Positions 22,919 through 34,727 are shown, counted from the stretch's first letter. The stretch: DNA of 64,000 nt from Effrenium voratum (GCA_963377175.1 CAUJNA010003777.1:95001-159000), one strand, 5' to 3'. Translations and numbers: made by a program. Notes: generated by a model not told the origin, from the sequence alone.

Positions 22919-24179
22919 GCAAAGGACCAAGCCATAGCTGGCAGCTGGTTTTATCGCGTCGCCTTCATGGGGGTTCTAGTATGGTCTATATGAGCCTCAT
23001 CATGTCTTGGCCTTTGCGTTTTTATAGCCTAGTGTGCGATTAGGGGCTTCTTGAATAATAATAGTCTAATAGTAATATTAATATTGAAACATCTGAACCG
23101 ATATTGATTTAAAAGGTATTAAGTGGAGCCCCTTATGGTTGGTACTTAAAAGGAGACAAAAGAAAACTGACAATGTTAAGGACCGCCCCCCATTTTGGAA
23201 AAGATTTGGGCTAGTCTATGGTCCATTTAAATTTGAGCCGCAATCAACACCCGAGTAATTTGAGGATTGCAAGCAGTCTATCAACAGTGGGGGTGTGTCG
23301 TTTCGCATTGGGGCATGGGCCAATGAGCCCTGAGTTTCCGACAAAAGCGAGGGGGCTCACTGCTTTTTCTCCCAGGTCCTTTTGGGGGACCTATGGCTCC
23401 TATGGGCACTTGGCGTCGAGCGTTGCTCCCCGGAGAGGAGGTTGGTCAAAAGTAGAAACTCTGGTATCCCTTGGTGGTTTGGGGATTTGAAGCTCCTGCT
23501 TCCTGTAGATGGTAAATGGGAATACAAACCAGTATTCCTTGTGGGCGTCAGGACAGAGTATCCCAAGTGTTGGATATCCACTTCAAGTTCAGCACAAGGT
23601 AAGCTTCCGAGTCGCTTTCGGAATCTCTCAGTTTGCCCAGCAAAGTTCCGAGCCGCTCTTGGTCATAAGTTCTTACTTCCCCTGTGGGGCTCAAAAAGTC
23701 GAACTGTCGGTTACCACAAAAACGGTTCAGAGACTTGGCAGTCTGGGCACAGAAAACACCCTGGTTTCATGGAGGACAAACTCTTGAACACAAACCACCA
23801 AGCAAAGGGAATCTGAGAAACTCATGCAATTGTCTTTGCTTGTGGCCTCTGCTAGGCTTGTTGATTTCGGAATAAAGGAGTAAGCACGAATAAGGGGAGG
23901 ATTCAAGTTTCGCCACAGAACATCACCCACCTTTTTGCGTGGCGCCCGGAGTTTCTCCTCATGGGCCAAAATTGAGCAGATCGTAGCGAGCTCATTTGGA
24001 GGTCACCATGATGAAGGTTCTTCACTTGGGGGTTTCAATGCCTTTTTCAGGTTTCGGGTCCATTGCCAGAATTGCACATAGATGGATTCCGCTGACAAAT
24101 CTTGGCTCGAAACGCTCGTTAGATTGTGAAGCATCTTGCTCGTTCGTGATGAGTTGGCAAAAGCAGATGCCTCACGGAC

Positions 24180-24189
24180 TTGGCTCAAG
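24180..24189 (+). other. possible spliced-leader 3' end relic
   Basis: TTGGCTCAAG equals the last ten bases of the dinoflagellate spliced leader. The bases before it do not match, so this may be chance. Confidence 0.15.
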
Positions 24190-24251
24190 ACCCAATCGGA
24201 ATACGGGAACAGCCCACGGTGATCCCAAGTGCCCTGTCCGTCGGCTCGCAG

Positions 24252-24304
24252 TTGGGCCCGGGGCTCCTGAACTTGGTGGACTGCTCCCCGGGCAACTCCT
24301 CCAG
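24252..24304 (+). CDS. exon: second copy of Big_5 GPG strand
   Basis: CGCAG start, phase 0. It reads LGPGLLNLVDCSPGNSS and ends TCCAG|GC in phase 2. It lines up with AGPGAIVLIE at 5398 (G-P-G-x-x-x-L) and likewise follows the PVQ exon by 1.3 kb (1.7 kb in the first copy). Confidence 0.5.
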
Positions 24305-24809
24305 GCGCTTCGGGTTCCGTTCACTTCGCTGACTTTGGCCGCGCTCTCCGTGAGCGTCAAATAGGCGTCCTCTTTACGTCAGTTTGGTTCGGAGATTCGT
24401 GTGTCCTTTTTGGAGGGTGCCGATTTCGTTTGTGTTAAATGGAAAGCCAAAAGGAAAGCCGAAGCCATTCGGGGTCACCCAAAGAAAGACACGCCCAAAA
24501 GGCGCTGCTTTTGCCGGTACCCCGCGAAAGGACACCTAGGAGCCTGGTGTCTTCCTTGTGACTCTCTTTTTGCCTACACACGAAGAGGCTCCCTTCTTGT
24601 GAGGGTAGAACAACCAACAAGCGTGTCTGCATTTTTGAGCAAACCGGGGAATCGGTAAACTTGTGGATATTTGCTACAACAGGAAACCAGGAAAGCGTGT
24701 TTTGTGATTAGGGCTTTCACCTTGGTTTCCCCTTCAAAGAGCAGCCACAAAGGGTTGTCCATGTTGTACTGATATGTACGGTTCGCGAATCATATGATTT
24801 GTCCAGATG

Positions 24810-24915
24810 TAACCATGTAAACCCGTAAAGCATGTACCCCCCCACGTAAACCATGTAAACGCCTATGTAAACCAATGCAAAGCCATGTAAAACCAAACTA
24901 AGCCTGCCATGTAAA
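24810..24915 (+). repeat. degenerate CATGTAAACC repeat
   Basis: Imperfect 10-12 base units related to the repeat at 1939-2034. Confidence 0.6.
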
Positions 24916-25175
24916 CCCGTGCAAGTCTGCTTCTCGCGTTTTTAACTGCTTGATTCCGACCTTGCGCCGAAAATCCGCCAGCGTTGGCTCGTGGGGCCGT
25001 GGGCGAGAGAGCAGAGAGCGGGCGGCAGCCTTAGACATCGGAAGCAGGCTGGGCCTGGAAGCCCGAGTTGGAAACCCAACAGAAACCCAAGGCTGGCTGA
25101 GACCAACAAACATAGGTGTCATGTTTAGGTGAGTTTGGAAAAACATAGATGGTACGGGTTTAAATGGGGCTTGTT

Positions 25176-25214
25176 CCATTGACCAGGGCCATCTATTTTT
25201 CCAAAAGGCCACCT
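25176..25214 (+). repeat. short dispersed repeat, second copy
   Basis: Matches 19840-19880. Confidence 0.5.
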
Positions 25215-25752
25215 ATGCCAACAGAACTTTTACAACTTTGACATGAAACAAGTTGAACTTCTTTGTTCCAGGGCTTGGGCTCAGAAAGAACCAGTTCGGG
25301 TGTGTAAGTAGGACCTGAAAGCGACCATTGGCACAGATCAAAGATCGACATGGATTAAAGATATCCTTTGCAGTTCTCAATGTCTTAGAACAGAGGGGAG
25401 TCATACATATGAACTACAACGTAGTGTTACAAGGGGGAATTCTAAGATTGTTTCCACTTCCCCCCCCCCCCCTCCGGGGGTTTGGTGGATATACAACCAC
25501 GCGGTTTGTACCCCGATTTCTCCTGGGTCCCAGTCTCAATATTAGCCGTCGTCTACGGTAGTAAGGGGGATGACATGGGGTCATACTCACCAAATGGCCA
25601 TTAGCAAATGCGGGTTATTCACGAAATTCCCATGTTAGTTGGGAACACAAAATAGTATCGACCATGACTCATGTGGGTATGTGTTTTTTATTGGAGGGTA
25701 CCTCCTTGGCGGGTAGATTTAAAGGGAAACCACACGTTGTATATGTATTTCA

Positions 25753-25785
25753 TATATATATATATATGTATGTATGTATGTATTT
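25753..25785 (+). repeat. (TA)n then (TATG)n microsatellite
   Basis: AT run followed by GTAT units. Confidence 0.85.
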
Positions 25786-26992
25786 GCCGGGAGTTTGGCG
25801 GCCCATGCCAGTAGCCGTATCTAACTGCGCTCACTCCTGATGAATGCGGAACCCAGCAAAGAGGAGTTGTTTTTATCGGAATCTCGGGGACACGTTTGTT
25901 GGTTTCCATGTCAGTCTACAGGGGAGTGAATCAATGGTTTATCAAATTAGACACCCCTCATGTAATTAGTTTGAAGGAGAGAACCAACAAAAACCTACCA
26001 TCTTCAATGCTTGCCTCTTTGCGAAGAACCCGCATTCCCCGAGCACCCGGCCATCCCAAAAGCTTCCCAAGGAATATGAGTTGATGTTTCTGTAGACGAA
26101 AGCGTTGCCCACCGAACGGTTTTGTGGTTTCCACGGGAAGGCTCACCTGTGGTAGATGGACTTGGACTCGGACCGCCCCAACTTTACTCCAGCGCCTAAA
26201 GGGATGCCCATCAACCAGCTAGCTTTGTTTTCCGGTGCTGAGGAGGCTCCGAATTTGCACGGGAAGATTGAAGGGATCGCCTTGTTCTTGAGTTGGCGAA
26301 CTTTAGACTTGCTGTGGGTAGATGGCTTCATCACTTCAGTACCCCTATCCAGATTCACATGGAACCCAAAAGCTGAACTTAAAGGAATCTCCTTTTGCGT
26401 CCATGACAAGAATAGCCATTGCAACTCCCCGGTTGATGCTGAACAGCAAAGGCCCAAAAAGTTTGAATAGTTTCAGGCCAGTCGCTTGACATACAATCAA
26501 ACCCCAGTGGAGCTTAGCACAGTCCCAATGATGAGGTGCGGACATCCGCCCTTTGGGATGCTTTGCAAACCACTTTAAAGCCGGGTTTTGATTCTGACTC
26601 AAGTTTACCCCCAGTGAACCCACGATTAACAAAGTGGTTTTGACCATGACCAATACCCTTTCGCTTGGGGTCATGGACGGACCCCTTACCAGGTTTTGAT
26701 TACGACTCATTTGGGTGTTTCTCTTTGTGGTCCCCTTCTGATTGGTATTCAGGGCAACCAGAGGGAGACCGTTGCCATTTTAGGGGACACATAGTGTGAC
26801 AAACAGTGGGAACCTCCATCCTTGGTGGTTCCCAACCATCCCCTTAGGTTTTTCGGTTTTCAGGGTTTGGTGGTAGTTTCCATTTGACCCACTAAAACAT
26901 ATTCACTTTTCGCAGGGGATCTGAAAACAGACAGCCCAGGTATGTGTCAAAATACAAATTCGGAACCATCAAAAGGGAACCTCAATTCCCAT

Positions 26993-27109
26993 CTCGGTCC
27001 CGCAGTAGTGCCCTTCTCTCCCCTTTTTTTGGGGAGCGTTCCCCTACTAAAATAGACTACGGAAAAAAGTTGGTACCCTTATTTCTATCCTCTCTACTGG
27101 AGGACCTAG
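26993..27109 (+). mobile_element. family 1 element, copy 3, ending at an exon
   Basis: Left end CTCGGTCCCGCAGTAG; right end CTACTGGAGGACCTAG. Its last two bases (AG) are the proposed splice acceptor of the next exon. ATTCCCA lies on both sides (26985-26991, 27117-27123), the right one inside the exon. Confidence 0.6.
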
Positions 27110-27152
27110 CCATTGGATTCCCAGCCCGGAAACGATCGGATGGCTTTCCGAG
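27110..27152 (+). CDS. exon-like segment after a mobile element
   Basis: It reads HWIPSPETIGWLSE after one split base and ends TCCGAG|GC. Phase 2 in and 0 out fits the exons at 24252 and 27800. The open GC-rich block continues to 27250 in other frames (for example MAWNAASSGAESGAQEGK), so a longer exon in another frame is possible. Confidence 0.35.
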
Positions 27153-27252
27153 GCCCGGGCATGGCGTGGAACGCTGCGTCTTCTGGCGCAGAGTCGGGCG
27201 CCCAGGAAGGGAAATGGGTTCACCAGGGGGACGACGTTGGGCACATGCACCA

Positions 27253-27391
27253 AATAGGTGTGTATCTTTTGAGGGAAACCCCTGTTTGCTTTTATCAGGG
27301 GGGAGAAAGCCCACATGAGCTCGTACTCAGTACTTAACACGGCCTTAGTTGGGCTCCTTTCCCCTTCTAAACGGACAACCACCATTCCTGG
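27253..27391 (+). repeat. family 4 repeat, copy 2
   Basis: Matches 14373-14508. It again lies just downstream of a family 1 element, here with the exon-like block in between. Confidence 0.6.
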
Positions 27392-27799
27392 GGTTACCTA
27401 TTTTTTAAAGACAAATCCAAACCATGAGAACAACGGGGAGTTACATACCAAGTTCCCATGTTAGTTGGGAACGCATATTGACAGTGGCTGAGCTAGCTCA
27501 CCTCGGAAAACGATGTCCACTGTGAAGGTCCCCCATATTGCAATCTCTTAGTTCAGCTTAGTAGTATTAGATTATTGAATTTCATACTCAAATTATTGGG
27601 GGAGCTCGCTCAGATTGTTATAGATAACAAAGGTGTCCCATGTCCTCTTCGGTAAACATGTAATTTGACTGTTGCTCGCTACCTGAGTTTCTAGAATGTA
27701 TATATTTCGGAAGACAATGTTCTTGGAAAACAAACTGAACAAAAGAAGGTTACTTCAGAAAAAGACACTCCAATCCGCTTGGGTCTGATTCGACCCGAG

Positions 27800-27905
27800 G
27801 ATTCTCGCCGTGTGCCGCTGGTCCGCGAATCTGCTCCACTCGCGGCTGCTGCGTGTGTGGGGGGGCGACGCCAGCCTTCCGCTGTCCTGTCACGCCTGCA
27901 TCTCG
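27800..27905 (+). CDS. exon-like segment, possible Big_5 strand
   Basis: CCCGAG|G start. In phase 0 it reads DSRRVPLVRESAPLAAAACV, like the 'v.l.p.apLaaga.Y.v' part of Big_5. A second frame (WSANLLHSRLLRVWGGDASL) is as codon-biased. The 3' edge (CTCG|GC) is uncertain. Confidence 0.35.
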
Positions 27906-28347
27906 GCGGTTGGGCGTGAGACGGGTAGTGGGCACCCCTGTTGGGAATGCGCGCTTCGAAGGGAAGCCAGGGCTGCCCATATCTTTTTGCCCAGTGAGAC
28001 GTCAACTTACCCAAATACTCACGCTCACGCTAAATTGGCCGAAATGGTGATCGGGTGAGAAGCATGGTTCATTTTCCTGGCGGGTGCATTCCTGCAGATT
28101 CACGTGGATTTAACACAACATCATGCTTTGAAGTCTCCTTTGCTTTGGGCGACGCGCTTTTTGGGTTCCATGTTTTTGGGAAGCCCAACATTCATAGCCT
28201 GCTGAATTGATGGGGGGAGCAATCAGCGTTTGCTTGCGCGTTCCACATCCTTTGTAAACCAAGTACTTCAAAGCAAATTGTCCCACAGAAATGTCCAAAT
28301 CGTGCCCGCATCCCAAGACTTTTGGGATGTGCCTTTAAGGATGCACC

Positions 28348-28510
28348 CTGCATATCCTTAAGAGCCCTCGAGTTCCCTGGGGCCAGCGCCCGAGGCACGT
28401 ATCTCTTTCGGCCCTCCCGATTGCCAACTCCATTTCAATCAGCTGAGCGCTTCCTCCCGCAGGAGCGAGGGGGGTGGGCCTGGATTTGGGCGGCTTCAGG
28501 GGCATCGCAG
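28348..28510 (+). CDS. one or two exon-like segments, unknown
   Basis: The first, ending CCCGAG|GC at 28393, reads SLRALEFPGASAR. The second starts after CCGCAG|G (about 28462) and reads ERGGWAWIWAAS. Both have GC donors or acceptors of the local type. No family match. Confidence 0.3.
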
Positions 28511-28546
28511 GTCTCAGATGGATCTGAAATTCACACCCTCGTTGCT

Positions 28547-28638
28547 GGGGGTCAAAAAAAAGGTACCCAAAATGAAGCCCCGGTACATAGACGCATCGAC
28601 TGAAACCCGCGGTCCTCTGGGGGTTTAACTTGACCCAT
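28547..28638 (+). mobile_element. family 2 element, copy B
   Basis: GGGGGTCAAAA left and ACTTGACCCAT right ends, with the inner part as in copy A (AAGGTACCC, CTGAAACCCGCGGTCCTCTG). It lies about 40 bases after an exon-like segment. Confidence 0.55.
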
Positions 28639-29614
28639 ACCCATATTGGTTGGGTGTGGAGGGATTCCCAAAGATATCAACCAACCTGGAAAGGGTATCC
28701 TCAAAGAAGCACGCACCCATGTTAGATATTTTAATTGTAGGCCAAATATTAGGTTTGCAACCGACACTTTGAGACATTCCACCCTCAGTATGGCCATAGT
28801 CACCAAAGCAGTCGGACGGTGCACCAAGCAAGGATGCCCATGGCAACCATATGCTGTGGGGTGGGTTGGAGGACTTTAAAGGATGACCAAACATCAAGTT
28901 GGTGATATGATGATCTTTTCGACCTCCATTGTTCTACTCTTGCCAGGCGTTTCGGAGCAACACTGTTGACATTGGACTCCTTGAGCAGGTTTGATTCTGA
29001 CTCGAGGTAAACGGCTACGTGATTGTTCACCCCTTCTTGATGGAAGTTCCAAACAACGAAATTCGGGTCTCCCTGTGGCACCGCCGATTGCACCTTGCAG
29101 CAAGTTATTTATGAGGAGAACCGGCTGCTGGCTTAAAAGCGTGGGTGATCAATGCCCGGCTCATTTTTTTTGGGCTCCTCAGAACACTACATTTAGGTTA
29201 ACTGCATATGAAACACAATGTATTGCCAAGTCTTGATCTTTGCTCTTGTGTGTGGAAAGTAGGACCCGACCCAAAATGATTCATGTTTCCGCTGTCCTGC
29301 AAGCAGTGGTGGCATCTTGTTCTCCTGGAATCCGTCTCCCAATTCGGCAAACTTGGCTCAGCGCTCTGCATGTGCCACGGTCAAAAGACTCCTTTAGATT
29401 GGGTTTTTGCAAGGGCGGTCATTGGTCATGAACATCTTATGGAGGGAACCATGACCCACATAAGGACTTTCGACCAAGAAGCAGCATCAGGAATATATTT
29501 TTCATGGATATTGAATGTTGTGTAGTTATAAATATGTGTACCTCAGAGTTAGGCCAAGAAGGGGTCTCCCATGACACTTCATACCAGCCTCGCTGCCTCT
29601 CTCTGCCTTGCGAG

Positions 29615-29692
29615 GCCTGCAACTGCACCGGCGTGGTGGGCTGCAAGTTCCCGGGCGGCGGCCCAGGGCGCTTGGAGCCTTGCCGGGTGGAG
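29615..29692 (+). CDS. exon: cysteine- and glycine-rich, unknown
   Basis: TGCGAG|G to GTGGAG|GC, 26 codons, phase 0-0, very strong codon bias. It reads ACNCTGVVGCKFPGGGPGRL and has four cysteines. It could be part of a small disulfide-rich extracellular module, but no family is recognised. Confidence 0.45.
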
Positions 29693-30337
29693 GCGGCGAA
29701 TCGGCGGATATCTCGCTGGGGTTTCGAAGCCCTTGGCGGTCCAAGATTGGTTTGGCCTAGGCGAATTTAAGAAAAGGACTCTTTTCTTTGGGCCTCTTTA
29801 GCCGCCAGGGCTCCCCTCCAAAAGCTCCCAGACCGGGCTCTGCATCTAGGCGGGCATCTCGCACCAAGCTTTACAAACCATGTTGCTCTTCGGGCCAAAA
29901 TGTTTAACAAGCTAGTGAAAGTGCGCTTACCGAATCGGAACCCCTGGGTGGAAGCCTTGCGGAGTATCTGTCTATATGGGGAGCTCGCCTTCAAACGAGC
30001 TCACCACGATGTAGGCCAGGTACATTTGTTTAGCCATGGAATGATTGGTGAAATTGCAGATTTGAGCTTGGCCTTTTGAGTGCAGATTTGATTTTCCCAG
30101 CTTTGTCAGCTTTGTTAAGAATTGGTGGACACTTGCGGGAAACCGTGCTGGAGTATCGTATTTGCTGGTGACAAGTTGAGGACGAAAGGAAGCACACAAC
30201 GGAATGTGTGTATAAGTGTTCGGCATGTATAACATATGCTGCCAACTGTAGATACATCTATGACGTCAACCTATCTAAACACATTATTATCATGTAATTG
30301 CATTCCCGGCCGCCGTGTAGAGTAACACTGTGTGTGT

Positions 30338-30527
<190 letters not shown>

Positions 30528-30709
30528 GTATACATACACGCTACACAAACGTGTATACAGATGCTCCACAGTTATATGTACATCCATAATAATGTATCAT
30601 CTTCCAAACAAGCACATGATGGTCACAGTATCAGCAGCACAACACAGATCGAACTGTGTGCGTGTATATAGTTATCGGTGTACATGCCTAAAGCTGGGTC
30701 TACATGTAT

Positions 30710-30724
30710 ATATATATGCATATA

Positions 30725-30756
<32 letters not shown>
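30710..30756 (+). repeat. (AT)n microsatellite
   Basis: TATATA runs interrupted by GCATATACGC. Confidence 0.85.
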
Positions 30757-30758
<2 letters not shown>

Positions 30759-30820
30759 TACATGCGTATAAGCATCTGGACAATGCTTAAACCTGGGCCA
30801 ACCCCATCCGTCCTTTGCAG

Positions 30821-30903
30821 GTTGAGCCTGGTCGCTAAGCCATGCCTCGCAGCGAGGCATGGGGTTGCCATCGAAGCGGAGCCGGGGCCTACCTGCCCCA
30901 AGG
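30821..30903 (+). CDS. exon-like segment containing a palindrome
   Basis: TTTGCAG|G start. It reads LSLVAKPCLAARHGVAIEAE, with likely end CAAGG|GT. A 23-bp palindrome inside gives PCLAARHG on both strands. Confidence 0.35.
30840..30862. other. near-perfect palindrome, 11-bp arms
   Basis: CCATGCCTCGC / A / GCGAGGCATGG. CCATGCCTCG also occurs twice around the hairpin at 13530. Confidence 0.8.
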
Positions 30904-31205
30904 GTCCTTGGATGATGAGAATGGGGTTGTGGGATAATTAAGTCCTGGTCATAGAGTAAAGGGCGACTCCTGCAAGATTATGCTTATTTGATGCTCCTTG
31001 TTTTTTTGGGCGGGGTGCAAGATATGAACATCATTTGAAAGTGTGATTCAGCTTCGTAGCCCCAAAATGTGGGCCAAGAAATGTGTGCAATTATTTTGGC
31101 GCCTATGTTCTTCCTGCAAACTCACATGGGCGGCCCAACCACGTGCCAGGTAGGTGCCCTTACAATATAGCACGAACACCCAGTATCATGGTATCCAATA
31201 TACAA

Positions 31206-31256
31206 CATATATATATATATGTATGTATGTATATGTGTATATATATATATATACAC
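31206..31256 (+). repeat. AT-rich microsatellite
   Basis: TA, TATG and TA runs. Confidence 0.85.
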
Positions 31257-31793
31257 ATAACGATATTAGATAGGGTAGTACTCCTTCAAAGCAAGATGGA
31301 ATCCAGCAAAACCATACAGATTCAGAGCCAACCGGCCAGGGGAGTTGTTGCAGCCGGAGAAGGGTGACTATTTGTAATTGTCAGAGGCCATCAAAGACCT
31401 TTATGCGTCATACTCATACCATGGCTCCACTTGTTGTGGCTCGGACTAAATGCTGGAAAATAGCAAGCGGGTCCTCTAAAAGTGAGCGTTTTCTGGCTTC
31501 CGTGCTAGTTTCTTTTTGATTTTGGCGCACTGGTCATGACACAATTTGAAAGGACATCCCCGAGAAAGGGCAACCCTAGTAGGAATGCACACAGACGGAG
31601 TGAATGCCAACTCTTCTCTTAAGAATTGCCAGCCCTTTCGTTGAATGCACCCCCTGTTCTGCGTGAACATTGTCGGTTTGCACAGACATTGCCTTCATGT
31701 CCGGTTTGGTCGCATCCGCTTGGAATAAATGCGCCTGTTCTTCTGGCTGAATGGACAGAACAAAGGAGAGGGAGGGAGCGAAAAAGTACATGA

Positions 31794-32228
31794 AGGCTTT
31801 TTCACATCCCGTACTCGAGCTTTACCAACGATGGGGAAGACTGGCATGATGTCTGTGCTGCAGATGTTCCGGCCAGCTCACACGAGGACGCCAGCTCCAA
31901 AGGCAGGGCCAACCTCTTCTAGCTGCCAAGCCACCCAAGGAATCAACAGCGACAAAGGCACCTCCCGTTCCATCTCGGGACTGCAGCCGATCCGCCTGCC
32001 GCCATCACCACCACCGTGGAAGACAATGCTGCGGAAATTCTAGAATCTTGTCTTGGACACAATGGTTTAGAAGAGTGCTTCATCAGTCAATGCATCAGCT
32101 GGAGATGTGAAGATGAGTGAGCTGGGAGCACCCGAGAGAGTTTTATGCGCAATGACCTTGTGGCAGCACTTGATTCTGATGGATTTAAGCAGTTCCTGAG
32201 TGGCAGAGGTACTGTAAGGAACATATGA
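31794..32228 (+). pseudogene. decayed reading frame, unknown product
   Basis: One + frame stays protein-like over 145 codons with only two internal stops (TAG 31920, TGA 32118) before TGA 32226. Parts read FTNDGEDWHDVCAADVPASS, NAAEILESCLGHNGLEECF and NDLVAALDSDGFKQFLSG. Composition is less GC-biased than in the exons above. It could be a degraded retrocopy or several short exons. No family recognised. Confidence 0.3.
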
Positions 32229-33664
32229 TAGATTTTATTGGTCTGAACAAGCTCGCCGGAATGATGGATTAGTGTGCGCTTCGGTGATACCTTTCCGAAG
32301 CCGTTAAAAACGAAATCAAGAAACTAGTTAGTCAACGGCTTAAAAAATATTTCCGGGATGAGAAACAGTGGGCTATATTTTGGCCCTTATACAACGCTAA
32401 ATAAGCTGTTGGGTGCCAATTGTTCCCTGGTTTCATTGGGAATCCCAGCAGCTCAGGAGTGATTCTTGGTTTGGCCGGGTTCTTTTCCGTGACCCCTTTC
32501 CGTGGTTGGGCACAAATACTTAAATACCAAGAAAACCCCTTGTTGAAGTGATGAAGTAGTCAGGGAGGGCCTACTTTTTCTGGTATCTGTTTGTTTCTGG
32601 TGTTTGAGGTTCACTGAATAAGCACAATAGTTTGAGCACTTATCTTTAATTTAGTTGGGCAAATGCTGAGGCAGCTCAATGCAGAAGTGTTTCTTGTTTG
32701 ATGTCGAAGGTGGTAAACGTGTTTGGCACAAATAAAGATCGACCTCGCGACGGCATTCGGTTACAGCCTCACCCATGACGAAGCCCTCTTTAGGGGTCGT
32801 TTGTTTCAAGTTGGCAAGCTGACGTAGTTCACCCCGATGGATGCAATCAGTCTTCTCGCAAGCAGTTAGACAACCCGGCCACTTGCCAGTGCGACCAGTT
32901 GCCAGGCGTGCGTACATTTCTCAAGTTCGCAATTTTCCGAACCCGGAGTGCATTGCGGTCTTTTTGGGCTGTGCCAAATCCCTGTAAAGGGCAGAAAAAG
33001 AGAGGTTTCTACAGATTTGGGGGACCTGACTTCCACTATCCCCAACTTTGGGGAAATCTGCGATCCACGCCCTACCATTCACATTGCTTTGCGCATGGAC
33101 GGCATTTTTCAGAAATCGACCCGTAGTGGTCCCAATTGCTGCCTTGCCTTTGGGAAGTCCCAAGACTGTGCTTTTGCAGCTTGTTAGCTTGCAACTGCTC
33201 AAGGTGTCAAACGCATTTAGCTAGTCACCAGAATTTCCTTCAAACCCATCCTCATGTTGCGAAATTGGCCTGTCACAAATACACATATTGACAACTTATG
33301 TGGTTGCCAATTTAGAGTAGGCTGCCATCTGGTTGTTTGTGAGGTTTCGAGGTTGGAAATTAAAGCTACCTTGAGCAGCACTCAAAACACGCAGTAAAGG
33401 CTACGTATGATGGGAGGTTTCTACTGCCAGCTTTTTTGTTGGATCATAGTTGCTTTTTGATATATATATATATATACAGCGCCAAAGTGACCGCGACGAA
33501 AGACTTCGCTTTTGCCCGTTTCCGATTGCCAGTTGCTGCGCGCTGGCAGACTGCGAGGCGCAAACGGGGTCGAGGAACCGTTTGTAGCCGCTAACCACCC
33601 CTGAACGAACACAGGTAGCTTATTGATGGCTAGGTCTGCCCCATGCAAGATGTGTTTTACTTGA

Positions 33665-33790
33665 TTACAAGGTTTAAGAGGTTTATGGGGTTTATGGGTT
33701 TACAGGGTTTCTAGGAAGGGTTTGATATGTATGAAGGTTATAAGGTTTATAGGATTGTTGGGTTTACTGGGTTTCTAGGTTTAATGTACT
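33665..33790 (+). repeat. degenerate GGGTTTA-type repeat
   Basis: Many GGTTTAT/GGGTTTAC/GGGTTTCTAGG units. They resemble a decayed interstitial run of the TTTAGGG telomere repeat used by plants and dinoflagellates. No perfect telomere unit array is present. Confidence 0.4.
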
Positions 33791-34727
33791 GCAAGGGGAT
33801 GTGTGGAGGGTCTTGGACCAGTTTTGGGTTTATAGACCTAAACACGGCACCTGTTTTATTTGAACAATGCAAAGTTCATTAAATGCACCTCCCGTCTAAA
33901 TGTTGTACTTGCACAGGATCACTTCCACAGTGATCCCTCTGCTCCCACTCTGAATGTCAGATATCTCATCAGCGATTGATGGGTGCTGTGGGTGTTTCTG
34001 TATGACTCTGTATGTAAGCTCAGGCTGAACAGGCCACCAGGCTTAGACGCGATCGGATCTGCCTGGTATCGTGCTACAAATCTTTAAGTGGCCACGAGGC
34101 TTTACTTCTTGGGGTTTGTTTTCAGGGGAACCTGTTTTCCGACCCCCAACCTTGGATTGACCTCCATTCTTTCACCTTTGAGTTGTTTGTATTTGTTTAT
34201 GGGCAAAACAAAAAAGGTTTGGGATTGGCAAAGCAGGGTCCCGCAAACCCGCAAAAGGGGGTCCAAATCGGAGGATCTCCCCCCAAAAATGTGGGGTGTC
34301 TTTTGTGTTCCCTTCTAATCAGCCCAAAAGAGGGGTGCCCCGCACGTTGGGTGGATTGTGAGGACGCTTCCTGTGTCATGTAGTCTGCTTGCGTATTCGA
34401 GGGAATCACAACACACACACACACACTTGAATACATGTTGTGTCAAAACAGGGTGACCCCCCGCCCCCTCCCCGCCAATGAGTGGTTGTCCCTTTGGATT
34501 CCCTTGCAAACCTTTTGTAGAGTGCCAACTAAAAGCACACACAGACACACCCCATTTCAGAACACTGTTCATGGACAAAATGCTGCACAGGTCCTCAGGT
34601 CGGTGGGGGGAGTTTAGCCCAATCCATCAGAGGCACTGCTGGCTGGCCATGGCGAGTCAGGTGGATCGGGCTCGAAGATCGGGTCCGATGGGCGCTCGAG
34701 GGTGATTGTGTGTGTGTGTGTGCAAAG

